Virus record (IMG/VR): IMGVR_UViG_3300032213_002156
Location: 1 to 52,936 of that record
Strand: one strand, 5' to 3'
From: a virus
DNA: 52,936 nt
The notes under the pieces are model-generated. The model did no database searches. It saw only the letters and a program-made list of their open reading frames with translations, and was not told the DNA's origin. Positions 26,873-34,377 of the stretch are shown one piece after another. Made by a program: the position numbers and the translations under genes. The stretch's first letter is position 1, and each line of letters opens with the position of its first letter.

Positions 26873-28282
26873 TTATGCTCCTCCTCTTGTTCCGCGATTG
26901 CCGCCGGCATCTGCCGGCGGAGTGGCTGTTGGTGTTGCTGGAGTAGCAGGTGCAGGAGTTGTTTTTCTTCCGTCAGCCGGTGACACCTCGGCCAATGCCA
27001 CTCCTTTGGTCATTAAATCTTTTACAGTAGCGCCTGAGATTTCAATATTTGCTTTAATCACTCCTAAGTTTGTTCCAAATCCCACTGTGTACGGAATTGC
27101 AACTCCTTTAACACGATATTCAATCAACTTATTAGACACTGTAAAGTCAATGTCGGCCAACTTGAAAGGTATAATTTTTTCTACAACAGCATTTTTATTG
27201 TCAGAGTCGCTGGCTTGTACAATTTTTCCATTTTCGTCATACCCGTAAAATCTTATAACCAGTGCATATATTGCGGCCGAATATGGTATCTTAGAATCTT
27301 TATATGCGGCCTTTACTGCGTTCCAGAGATTGTCAATAAGCGTTATTCCTGCAGTTTCAGTTACTGAAAAACTTAGTTCTGCGGCATTGTGTGCGCTGTT
27401 GCTGCCTTTACCTGTGATAACACTTTTTATTTCCAAGTTATCAAAATAGTAATCTAGTCCAAAAAATGGATTTCTTCCAGCAGACCGAGAAACACCGGCC
27501 ACTGCACCACCAGTTGTTAATTCGGGTTGCACCCCTTCAACAGTTGACGGTGCACCACCACTTTGAATCAATAAGTTGTATTGGCTTATGGTCATCTTCC
27601 TGGTTTTTTGTAAAGCAGTATATTGCTCTGGCGTCATTAGATACCAACCGATGTTGTAAGTATAACTGGCATATTGATCCAACACATTATTTCTTGGAGC
27701 AAATGCTGATTGGTTGGCTTGTGCGGCTGCTATAATTTGTTTTGTGTTTGCCGCTGTGGCGCCATCTTCGCCTGCGGCACCAACGCCGGGCTGGCCGCCT
27801 GGGCGACCTTCTGAATTAAGAGGAGTATATAGTTCTCCTGTTTCTGGGTTTCGTCGAGATGTTGCCAATCCGCCTTCTTCGTTGTACACTGGCAAGCCTG
27901 ACGTGTTGTTAACTGACTGTGTTTCTGTTAAGGTCTTTACAGGAGGGTTAGTGCCATATTCAGTGTTTTGTGCCAGTGTGGCAGCTTCAGTGGTTGTGAG
28001 ACGTCCAGTACTGGTCGGTGGTGTTGGGGGATTCTGTGTGGCACCGGCTGCACTGGCAGCAACACTCGAGGCCGCGGATTGCGTGGGCGTTTGCAGTGCA
28101 GCCAACTGAGATTGTAATGCGGCAATTTGTCCAGGAATGGTTGCCACTTCATTGGCATATCTTGCTAGTATTGCTTGATTACTTTGCAAATTTCTATTCA
28201 ATGAGGCAAGCCCATTTTGGGCAATACGAAGTCTTCCTTGTAAACGAGCAATTTCTGCTTGTAGTTCTGATGCAGTTGCCAT
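26873..28282 (-). CDS. Baseplate hub-region protein with N-terminal coiled coil, 469 aa
   Basis: Residues 1-65 form a clear coiled coil (SELQAEIARLQGRLRIAQNG and QIAALQSQLAALQ). A Ser/Thr/Pro/Gly-rich linker of about 110 residues follows. The folded part (about 180-430) contains DQYASYTYNIGWYLMTPEQY, PFFGLDYYFDNLEIKSVI, and LSFSVTETAGITLIDNLWNA. It ends with KLIEYRVKGVAIPYTVG. These are features of a family I know only as virion structural proteins near the hub in aquatic T4-like phages. The C-terminal tail is Pro/Ala/Gly-rich. It stands between the gp53-like gene and the 517-residue gene, with three bases and one base of spacing. No enzymatic motif was found. Confidence 0.7.
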   Translation of the reverse strand: MATASELQAEIARLQGRLRIAQNGLASLNRNLQSNQAILARYANEVATIPGQIAALQSQLAALQTPTQSAASSVAASAAGATQNPPTPPTSTGRLTTTEAATLAQNTEYGTNPPVKTLTETQSVNNTSGLPVYNEEGGLATSRRNPETGELYTPLNSEGRPGGQPGVGAAGEDGATAANTKQIIAAAQANQSAFAPRNNVLDQYASYTYNIGWYLMTPEQYTALQKTRKMTISQYNLLIQSGGAPSTVEGVQPELTTGGAVAGVSRSAGRNPFFGLDYYFDNLEIKSVITGKGSNSAHNAAELSFSVTETAGITLIDNLWNAVKAAYKDSKIPYSAAIYALVIRFYGYDENGKIVQASDSDNKNAVVEKIIPFKLADIDFTVSNKLIEYRVKGVAIPYTVGFGTNLGVIKANIEISGATVKDLMTKGVALAEVSPADGRKTTPAPATPATPTATPPADAGGNRGTRGGA

Positions 28283-28285
28283 AGT

Positions 28286-28585
28286 TTAAAATCCCAGTAC
28301 CGAACGCAAGGTGCTCAACTTGGGCACGTAGATAAATGTGTCGATCACAAAGTCCAATGGAGGCTTTGTCAGTGTGTTGGGATTGCGCTGATAAAACACC
28401 CACCACAGTCCAGCAGAGTCGTACAAGTCGTAGGCCAACAGATCAGGACGATACTGATAGGTTTGATTGATTGTGAATGGTAAATCATCCGTTTGGCTTG
28501 GTATTGGTCTATTGACCATGGTATCCAAAAAGAACTGACTGTAGCCTGTGGTATAGTACGGACTGGTTGCGTTATAAGTTGACAT
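28286..28585 (-). CDS. 53: gp53-like baseplate wedge protein (LysM-like), 99 aa
   Basis: The central pattern is TYQYRPDLLAYDLYDSAGLWWVFYQ, broken here as YRPDLLAYDLY and LWWVFYQRNPN, then DFVIDTFIYVP. This is the short module seen in T4 gp53 and in LysM-related baseplate proteins: RPD.LAYdlYG....WW....N, followed by F.aG..I.iP. It is shorter than T4 gp53 (196). gp53 completes the wedge and contacts gp25/gp6 in T4. The ATG overlaps the previous stop by one base (TAATG). The family assignment is fair; naming it gp53 rests on the module plus its place among baseplate genes. Confidence 0.6.
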   Translation of the reverse strand: MSTYNATSPYYTTGYSQFFLDTMVNRPIPSQTDDLPFTINQTYQYRPDLLAYDLYDSAGLWWVFYQRNPNTLTKPPLDFVIDTFIYVPKLSTLRSVLGF

Positions 28586-30615
28586 TACCAGAACCCTCCT
28601 TTGAGTAGATCACCATTGGCATACTGTTTTAAACTGAACTGCTGGCTTTGTTGCTTGCGACTCTGAACCGGCAACAGTGATATGCTTATGTTCATCTTTG
28701 TTGGCACATAGGTTGGACTGTTTTGACCAAATGATGCTGGTGCAGGAGGTTTGTTCATTCCGCCCTTGGGTAATCCAGCATTGGCCAAACGGTTGATTGC
28801 TCCACCTAGCACATTGCCCAGTATGCCACCACCCCAGGTTGTGCCTGGCCCAGTGGGGTTGGTACTTTGACGTTTGTTAAGCATGTTGCTGTTGTTGACG
28901 TTTTGACTGCGAGCACGTATATAGTCCACATCCGCAGGCAGATCGTATGTGAATGACTGTACCACGCAAGGATGTTCGTTGTATTGGAATTCGCCAAGAC
29001 CGGTTAGGTACACCAAGGGCGGTGGCGTTCCACGTTCAGCATCTTGTCCGTAAAACATTTTAGTTACACTTTTAAAGAAGTGTATCACTGCCAGCAAGTA
29101 CTCGGCCTCAGATGTGCTTTGTGCGGTAAACGGACAACTCAATGTGACAGGATCAACTGCACTGCTCTGATAGTAGTAGCCTTTGTAGTTGGAGTGTGTT
29201 AGATCATAGCTTGAGTAATTGGCTTTGTAGGAAGTGGCAATAGTAGGTGTATAGGGAAATATAATTCCTGTGCCTTTTAAAGGATTTAATATTCCAGGCT
29301 CTGGTGCATTGTACAAATAGTTAGCACCGGGTGCCAGTCTCAGTTTAACACGCCAATCGCCGTTGTTGGGATTTCTACGCTGGTTGGCAATGGTGTTCTG
29401 TGCTCGTGCCTTGTCCAGTGTGCCTTGCTTGATGGCTGCATTGAGATTGGTGCGCTCTTCTTCTTCATCAGGATTGGCGGCAAAATCTGGGGAAGGCGGA
29501 AATGCAACTGGATCACTGTCGCCAACATTTAGATTTTCTTCACGTGCCAGTTCGTCACGATTGGCCTGTTGCTCAAGTTCAAGCCGACGTTGTTCAAACG
29601 GATCATCGGCGGCTGCTTGTTCGTCCGGTGTTAACACAATCTCGTTAGGTGGCACATCGGCCGCTTGTTCTGCTTCAAATCTTGCTTGCTCAAACGGATC
29701 TGAGTTGGGATCAACATTGGCAGGATCAAACACTGATTCCCCAACTTCAGCAGGTTGCGGAGTGCTTACGCTTTCATTGTTATCAACTGCGCCCGGAGCT
29801 GTTTGAACATTGGAGGCGCCAACTGCGACTCCTAGGCTCGTTTCAGTTTGTCGATTTATAACAGGATCTGACCCGCCGGGAGATGCTACAGCAGTATCTG
29901 CTGAGGTAGTTCCTGAGGTGGTTGTGGTGGTTGTGGTTGTGGTGTTGGGTACTGTGGTAACTGTGGGTGTGCCGGGTGTTTTAGCATTATTTTGTTCAGT
30001 TCTAAGTGCGGCACGTTCGTCAGTAAGCTGTTTGAATTTGGCGTCCTGGGCGGCTTGTTCCGCATCTGACAATGGCGGTAACCCTCGTTTTTCTCTGAAA
30101 CCGGGACTGGGATTGTCTTTGACAAATTGGTTAATTTCAGCTTGTTTTGCAGCAATTTTTGGTTGTATTGCCTCACTGGCTGCATTGGGAGTTCCGAGGC
30201 CAGAAGTAATTGTAGTGGACCCGCCGCCGCTCACAGTTTCTGTACTAGTAGTGGTGTAGTTGACCGGGGTTACTTTGCTTGGTGAATTTTTGGCGTCTAC
30301 CTGATAATCAACTTTTTCAAAGTTTGATGGTGACGTCAGTCCTCTGTCAAACCTAGCATTTTCTGCCTGGTCGGCTGCGCTTACTACATCATAATCACGT
30401 CCGGCAACTTTTGCGGATCCTTGTACGTCAGCGCCCATGGTACCCGGGTTTGGATTTTTTGTTCCGTCGGCATTATATTTTCCACTGATTACATAATTTC
30501 CGTCGCCTAACGGTATTCCTGCCTGAGCGGCGGCGGCTTCTTCACTTAATCCGCCCTGACGTAGTTGATTAAAGGTCGCTGCTTTTTTTGGATCGTAACC
30601 TGGGGTAGTAGCCAT
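28585..30615 (-). CDS. Baseplate/tail-tube cap protein, gp48/gp54-like, 676 aa
   Basis: The first 400 residues are disordered-looking: Asn/Gln/Ala/Glu-rich, with a Thr run near 220 and repeated DPFEQxRxExEQ segments. The folded C-terminal part (about 410-676) contains WRVKLRLAPGANYLYN, then IIFPYTPTIATSYKANYSSYD, SAVDPVTLSCPFTAQSTSEA, and YLLAVIHFFKSVTKMFYGQD, followed by PLVYLTGLGEFQYN. I associate this with the tube-initiator/tail-cap family (gp48/gp54) of cyanophage-type phages. It is the first gene of the baseplate operon, with AGGAAAA before the ATG and an ATAAATA late promoter upstream. The long disordered front end is unusual compared with T4 gp48 (364) and gp54 (320). Confidence 0.65.
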   Translation of the reverse strand: MATTPGYDPKKAATFNQLRQGGLSEEAAAAQAGIPLGDGNYVISGKYNADGTKNPNPGTMGADVQGSAKVAGRDYDVVSAADQAENARFDRGLTSPSNFEKVDYQVDAKNSPSKVTPVNYTTTSTETVSGGGSTTITSGLGTPNAASEAIQPKIAAKQAEINQFVKDNPSPGFREKRGLPPLSDAEQAAQDAKFKQLTDERAALRTEQNNAKTPGTPTVTTVPNTTTTTTTTTSGTTSADTAVASPGGSDPVINRQTETSLGVAVGASNVQTAPGAVDNNESVSTPQPAEVGESVFDPANVDPNSDPFEQARFEAEQAADVPPNEIVLTPDEQAAADDPFEQRRLELEQQANRDELAREENLNVGDSDPVAFPPSPDFAANPDEEEERTNLNAAIKQGTLDKARAQNTIANQRRNPNNGDWRVKLRLAPGANYLYNAPEPGILNPLKGTGIIFPYTPTIATSYKANYSSYDLTHSNYKGYYYQSSAVDPVTLSCPFTAQSTSEAEYLLAVIHFFKSVTKMFYGQDAERGTPPPLVYLTGLGEFQYNEHPCVVQSFTYDLPADVDYIRARSQNVNNSNMLNKRQSTNPTGPGTTWGGGILGNVLGGAINRLANAGLPKGGMNKPPAPASFGQNSPTYVPTKMNISISLLPVQSRKQQSQQFSLKQYANGDLLKGGFW

Positions 30616-30632
30616 ATGATTTTCCTATACGA

Positions 30633-30652
30633 TATTTATCGCGAAAATAAAC
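30633..30652 (-). promoter_or_regulatory. Late promoter with extended element heading the baseplate operon
   Basis: On the minus strand GATAAATATC is centred 18-24 bases before the ATG at 30615 and is preceded by TTATTTTCGC, the same upstream block as at the gp6 promoter. It faces away from gp55 and lies only about 35 bases from the sigma70-type promoter of gp55. Together these two promoters account for most of the 112-base gap between the divergent genes. Confidence 0.72.
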
Positions 30653-30673
30653 TGGCTATATAATGATTCCAGG

Positions 30674-30701
30674 TTGACAACGCAGTAAAAAGTGTTATAA
30701 T
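30674..30701 (+). promoter_or_regulatory. Consensus sigma70 (early) promoter for gp55
   Basis: TTGACA (30674-30679) and TATAAT (30696-30701) are both perfect matches to the bacterial sigma70 consensus and are separated by 16 bases. The downstream leader carries GAGGAG before the GTG start of gp55. T4 early promoters are likewise read by host polymerase. The overlapping AATAAATA at 30699-30706 could additionally serve as a late element. The site is direct from sequence; the timing is inference. Confidence 0.82.
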
Positions 30702-30727
30702 AAATACATTACGAGGAGACACTGCCT

Positions 30728-31720
30728 GTGGCAACATCTAAACGAGCGGCATCCACACTGGATCCGTTAAAATCAATATCATCAACCCCGACTGCACCAA
30801 AAGTAAATTATCTCAACAACAGAGACATTCTCAAAGAGATACACGCTAGTAAAAATACGTACTGCTACTATAGAGATCCTGCCATTGACAGCCAATACGA
30901 CATTATTTTGCCCAGTTTGGACAAGATTAACCAGCGTACCATAGCAGAAGCAAGACGTAATCGTGCTGACCGACTCAAGCGTGAAGGCACCATTGTGGAC
31001 CCTGTAAAGATTCCCAATACAGACCTGGTATTCCGTATCAGTTGTTGGGATCATATCCCAATGGCCGAGAAAAAGATTCCAAAATCCGCACAAAAGAAGA
31101 AACAGAAGATTGAAGACCTGTTGGAGTTTGAAGACGAACCCGTTGATGATTCCTTGGACGAGTTACTGGATGATGTGGTGCTAAACCCTGTGCGTCAGCG
31201 ACTGAACTTTCCTCCGTTTGAACACTGGCGACTAGATGAAAACAAAGAACGGTTCCGTGTGGGCCGTAGTCACTGGCGGGGTGATTTGGAAACTGGTTAC
31301 TTCAGCAAAGACCACGGCGACATGACACGTAAACTGGCACACATGTTTATGAAACTGTGCGAACGCTATGCTACACGAAGCAACTGGCGCGGCTACACCT
31401 ACAATGAAGAAATGCGTGGGCAGGCCTTGTTACAGTTGAGTCAGATTGGATTGCAATTTGATGAATCAAAATCACAAAACCCGTTTGCCTACTACACTGC
31501 GGCCATCACCAACAGTTTTACTCGCATCCTTAATTTAGAAAAGAAAAGTCAAAACATTCGCGATGACATCCTAGAAATCAACGGACTAAGCCCATCGTGG
31601 ACCCGTCAAAATGCTTCCAAGCCCAGCATGGCCGCACTGAGTGGCCCTGTTACCATTACTACTTACATTGTGGACAAGCCTGTGGCAGAGTCCGAATCCG
31701 ACCGAGCAGGCACCGTTTAA
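30728..31720 (+). CDS. 55: Late-transcription sigma factor gp55-like, 330 aa
   Basis: gp55 is the phage sigma subunit that directs host RNA polymerase to TATAAATA late promoters. The diagnostic part is C-terminal (about 197-285): DMTRKLAHMFMKLCERYA, NWRGYTYNEEMRGQALLQLS, and NPFAYYTAAITNSFTRIL, a sigma region 2-like helix set. T4 gp55 has 185 residues; here about 190 extra residues precede the domain. They include RDPAIDSQYDI, a Lys-rich stretch (KKIPKSAQKKKQK) and an acidic patch (LEFEDEPVDDSLDELLDD). The start is GTG, chosen because GAGGAG lies about 10 bases upstream; no earlier in-frame ATG fits. The C-terminus lacks an obvious hydrophobic clamp-binding tail. It is transcribed from a consensus sigma70 promoter and precedes gp47. 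Confidence 0.85.
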   Translation: MATSKRAASTLDPLKSISSTPTAPKVNYLNNRDILKEIHASKNTYCYYRDPAIDSQYDIILPSLDKINQRTIAEARRNRADRLKREGTIVDPVKIPNTDLVFRISCWDHIPMAEKKIPKSAQKKKQKIEDLLEFEDEPVDDSLDELLDDVVLNPVRQRLNFPPFEHWRLDENKERFRVGRSHWRGDLETGYFSKDHGDMTRKLAHMFMKLCERYATRSNWRGYTYNEEMRGQALLQLSQIGLQFDESKSQNPFAYYTAAITNSFTRILNLEKKSQNIRDDILEINGLSPSWTRQNASKPSMAALSGPVTITTYIVDKPVAESESDRAGTV

Positions 31721-31790
31721 GTCTTGCCAGACCGGTTGTTTCTCAGCAACATAGGTAGTACAATAATATTTGGTATTACCTTATATAACT

Positions 31791-32807
31791 ATGTCCAATC
31801 TATTTAAAAAAGCCGCAATCTTTACTGACATTCACTTTGGACTCAAGTCAAACAGCACGTTACACAACGAAGACTGTTTGTCTTTTGTCAAATGGGCCAC
31901 TGCCAAGGCCCGGGCTGAAGGTTGCGAAACCTGTTTGTTCTTAGGCGATTGGCACAACAATCGGTCAAGTCTGAACATTGTTACATTAAACTACAGTCTA
32001 CAAGCACTGGAGCACCTCAATGATAATTTTTCAAGTGTTTATTTTATTCCTGGTAACCATGATTTGTATTACCGCGACAAGCGAGACATACAGAGTGTGG
32101 AATGGGCAAAGCATCTCCCAAATATTGAAATATGTAATGATTGGGTCAGTGTCGGTGATGTGGTTATTGCTCCTTGGCTTTGTGGTGACGATCATAAAAG
32201 GATTCCTAAATTAAGTGGCAAGTACATGTTTGGGCACTTTGAGTTGCCCGGATACATGATGAATGCCATGGTGGAAATGCCAGACCACGGAGAAATACGC
32301 AGAGAAGACTTTAATAATTTTGAGCATGTGTTTACCGGGCACTTTCACAAGCGGCAGACTAAAAAGAATATTACATACATCGGCAACTGTTTTCCGCATA
32401 ACTATGCTGATGCCGGGGACGACGAACGAGGAATGACTATATTAGAGTGGGGACAGGATCCTGTGTATCACGCTTGGCCTGCACAACCACGATATCGTGT
32501 GCTAGGACTTAGTAATGTCATTGACAATGCGCCCACCCTGCTTGGCAAAGATATGCATGTTCGTGTACAATTAGATATCGAAATCAGTTACGAGGAAGCC
32601 AATTTCATCAAGGAAACTTATATCAAAGACTACGGGCTAAGAGAAATGGCTCTTATCCCAAATAAAAATTCCGGAGTTGACACAGACATGGCACCCGGAG
32701 AAGTAAAATTTGAATCAGTTGATCAAATTGTTACAGATCAACTCACTAACATTGAATCCGAATTTTACGATCCAAAACTATTGCTAAAGATATACCAAAC
32801 ATTGTGA
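31791..32807 (+). CDS. 47: Recombination endonuclease subunit gp47 (Mre11-like), 338 aa
   Basis: gp47 pairs with gp46 to resect DNA ends for recombination-dependent replication. The calcineurin-like metallophosphoesterase motifs are all visible: FTDIHFG (D13, H15), LGDWHNNR (52-58), PGNHD (87-91), GHFELPG and TGHFHKRQ. The length matches T4 gp47 (339). The ATG at 31791 is preferred over an upstream TTG at 31770, because homology begins at NLFKKAAIFTD and the length then fits. The 70-base gap after gp55 holds a short AT-rich stretch (TTATATAACT) next to the ATG and no strong Shine-Dalgarno. The last bases overlap the GTG start of the SGNH gene. Unusually, gp46 does not follow directly. Confidence 0.93.
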   Translation: MSNLFKKAAIFTDIHFGLKSNSTLHNEDCLSFVKWATAKARAEGCETCLFLGDWHNNRSSLNIVTLNYSLQALEHLNDNFSSVYFIPGNHDLYYRDKRDIQSVEWAKHLPNIEICNDWVSVGDVVIAPWLCGDDHKRIPKLSGKYMFGHFELPGYMMNAMVEMPDHGEIRREDFNNFEHVFTGHFHKRQTKKNITYIGNCFPHNYADAGDDERGMTILEWGQDPVYHAWPAQPRYRVLGLSNVIDNAPTLLGKDMHVRVQLDIEISYEEANFIKETYIKDYGLREMALIPNKNSGVDTDMAPGEVKFESVDQIVTDQLTNIESEFYDPKLLLKIYQTL

Positions 32808-33508
32808 GCATACTCAATAACTTTGTTGTTCGAAACAGAATTAATTTAACCTTTGAATCTAGTGGGCTAGATACACTAGGGCAATGTCTTGATCGCAAAT
32901 ATTTTTTAAATTATCCATACGCAGTGAATTACAGATTCAATAGCAGAGGATTTAGAGACGACGAGTGGCCCGATGATTTAATTAACCATGTGTGGGCACT
33001 AGGAGACAGTTTTACTGTAGGGGTCGGTGCGCCTGTTGAGCATAATTGGTGTAATGTACTATCTAAGAATCTTAATTATAGAGTTCTAAATTGTAGTATG
33101 GAGGGTGCTAGTAATGATTGGATTGCTCAACGAACAGTAGAACTACTCAAGGAACTACCACTATCGAACATAATAATTCAATGGACTTACCTGCATCGAC
33201 GTGAAGTCAATGGCAATCAAGTACATTTTGACAAATCAAGTTTACATATCGATGACGTTGACAATCTAGTCAATAATATACAATTAGTCGAGTCGGTAAA
33301 GAATAAAACAAATGTTATTCACAGTACAATTCCTTATAGAAACATTGGTAATCCAAATATAATATATCAGTTACTGGTTAAAAGAATTGGCTTTCCAGTT
33401 ATTTTTATTCCGCCGGTGACACAAATAGACTTTGCTAGAGATTATCATCACTACGATTTGCTAACTAGTGCAGAGTATGCAAAACAATATGAACTATGTC
33501 TAACATAG
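32804..33508 (+). CDS. SGNH/GDSL hydrolase-like protein, 234 aa
   Basis: The nucleophile block is VWALGDSFTVGVG, with Ser69 as the predicted catalytic serine. A second block, GASNDWIA (101-108), supplies the Gly and Asn of the oxyanion hole. Near the C-terminus RDYHHYD gives a DxxH pair. NSRGFRDDEW before the GDS motif is a common lead-in in phage and bacterial SGNH proteins. Such enzymes are esterases or deacetylases, often on glycans; the substrate here is unknown. The start is GTG overlapping gp47's TGA (GTGA). Like the following gene it is more AT-rich than gp47 and gp46, which suggests later insertion between this normally close pair. The end overlaps the next gene by 13 bases. Confidence 0.72.
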   Translation: MSILNNFVVRNRINLTFESSGLDTLGQCLDRKYFLNYPYAVNYRFNSRGFRDDEWPDDLINHVWALGDSFTVGVGAPVEHNWCNVLSKNLNYRVLNCSMEGASNDWIAQRTVELLKELPLSNIIIQWTYLHRREVNGNQVHFDKSSLHIDDVDNLVNNIQLVESVKNKTNVIHSTIPYRNIGNPNIIYQLLVKRIGFPVIFIPPVTQIDFARDYHHYDLLTSAEYAKQYELCLT

Positions 33509-34377
33509 TACTAATCAGTTATCCCTCTGGCGGGTTTGGTAATTTTTTGTTTCATGCATTAACAGAATATGCTGATTCAACATATAAGCCAGATAATTCA
33601 GAATTTAATTTTAGCAAAACGGGCAATAGCCATACCACAACAAAGTACACCAATGTTTATTTTAAAGATCCAACTGACTATGTGTTAGTTGTTCCAGATC
33701 AAAGTAAAAAAACTCTTGTGCTGTGTGACAATGGTATTAATAATGATTCATATACAAAAATCAATCAAGTGTTTGACAATGCTAAAATTGTGCGAACTGT
33801 GATTGATACCGATATTCGTCCTGTGATATACCAAACATGCATAGTTAAAGCAAAAGAATCAGATTTAGTTACCGAAACTCAAGATCAAGTTTTAAACAAC
33901 TGGATTGACTGCAATGAAGATTATGCAATTCGAGAAAATTTTACATTGTTTTATCATAACTGGAATTTTGGATGGGAACCAGTTGCAGATTATAATGTTT
34001 TAAATGTAAGTTTGGAACAGCTAATCACTGATCCGGTAGCATGTTTAACTAGGTTAATTGAACAGCTAGGGTGTCGGGTTGTTAAGAATGATATGTTAGA
34101 ACAGTTTTGCCATCAATGGCAAGCAAGCAATCAACAATATTTTGATGTTTATTGGCACTGGAAAAGAATCAATTCCGCACTTGACAATAATATAAATTTA
34201 AACATTAACAATATTACCAGTCTACACGATCAAGGTTACATTAACTATTGCATCGAGAGGAAGTTTAATGTTATAATACCCGTATACGACTACAGATATT
34301 GGTTTAGTGATACCAATCAAATTTTACAAATGGTTAGTCAAATAATACATGATACAAATAAAAAATCTAACAGTTAA
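33496..34377 (+). CDS. P-loop/sulfotransferase-like hypothetical protein, 293 aa
   Basis: The N-terminus reads VLISYPSGGFGNFLFHAL: a beta strand, then a PxGGxGxF loop and a helix, similar in plan to the PSB loop of sulfotransferase-like proteins. No full Walker A (GxxxxGK[ST]) is present, so nucleotide binding is uncertain. The rest is Asn- and aromatic-rich, with YNVLNVSLEQLITDP followed by helices, again sulfotransferase-like. The coding region is AT-rich. A protein of similar plan occurs at 40582-41592. It overlaps the SGNH gene upstream by 13 bases and gp46 downstream by 29 bases, so all four genes from gp47 to gp46 are tightly coupled. A link with the SGNH enzyme in modifying a surface glycan is speculative. 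Confidence 0.55.
   Translation: MSNIVLISYPSGGFGNFLFHALTEYADSTYKPDNSEFNFSKTGNSHTTTKYTNVYFKDPTDYVLVVPDQSKKTLVLCDNGINNDSYTKINQVFDNAKIVRTVIDTDIRPVIYQTCIVKAKESDLVTETQDQVLNNWIDCNEDYAIRENFTLFYHNWNFGWEPVADYNVLNVSLEQLITDPVACLTRLIEQLGCRVVKNDMLEQFCHQWQASNQQYFDVYWHWKRINSALDNNINLNINNITSLHDQGYINYCIERKFNVIIPVYDYRYWFSDTNQILQMVSQIIHDTNKKSNS

Noticed and set aside
26872-26910. Upstream ATG for the 517-residue hub protein
   Set aside because: The ATG at 26871 has a strong AGGAGGAG and the same junction type as neighbouring genes; the upstream extension lies inside the previous gene.
31721-31760. Terminator after gp55 (GTCT/AGAC hairpin)
   Set aside because: The stem is only four pairs, with no T run directly after it.
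31770-31790. TTG start seven codons upstream for gp47
   Set aside because: The family N-terminus and length fit the ATG at 31791; the TTG has no ribosome site.
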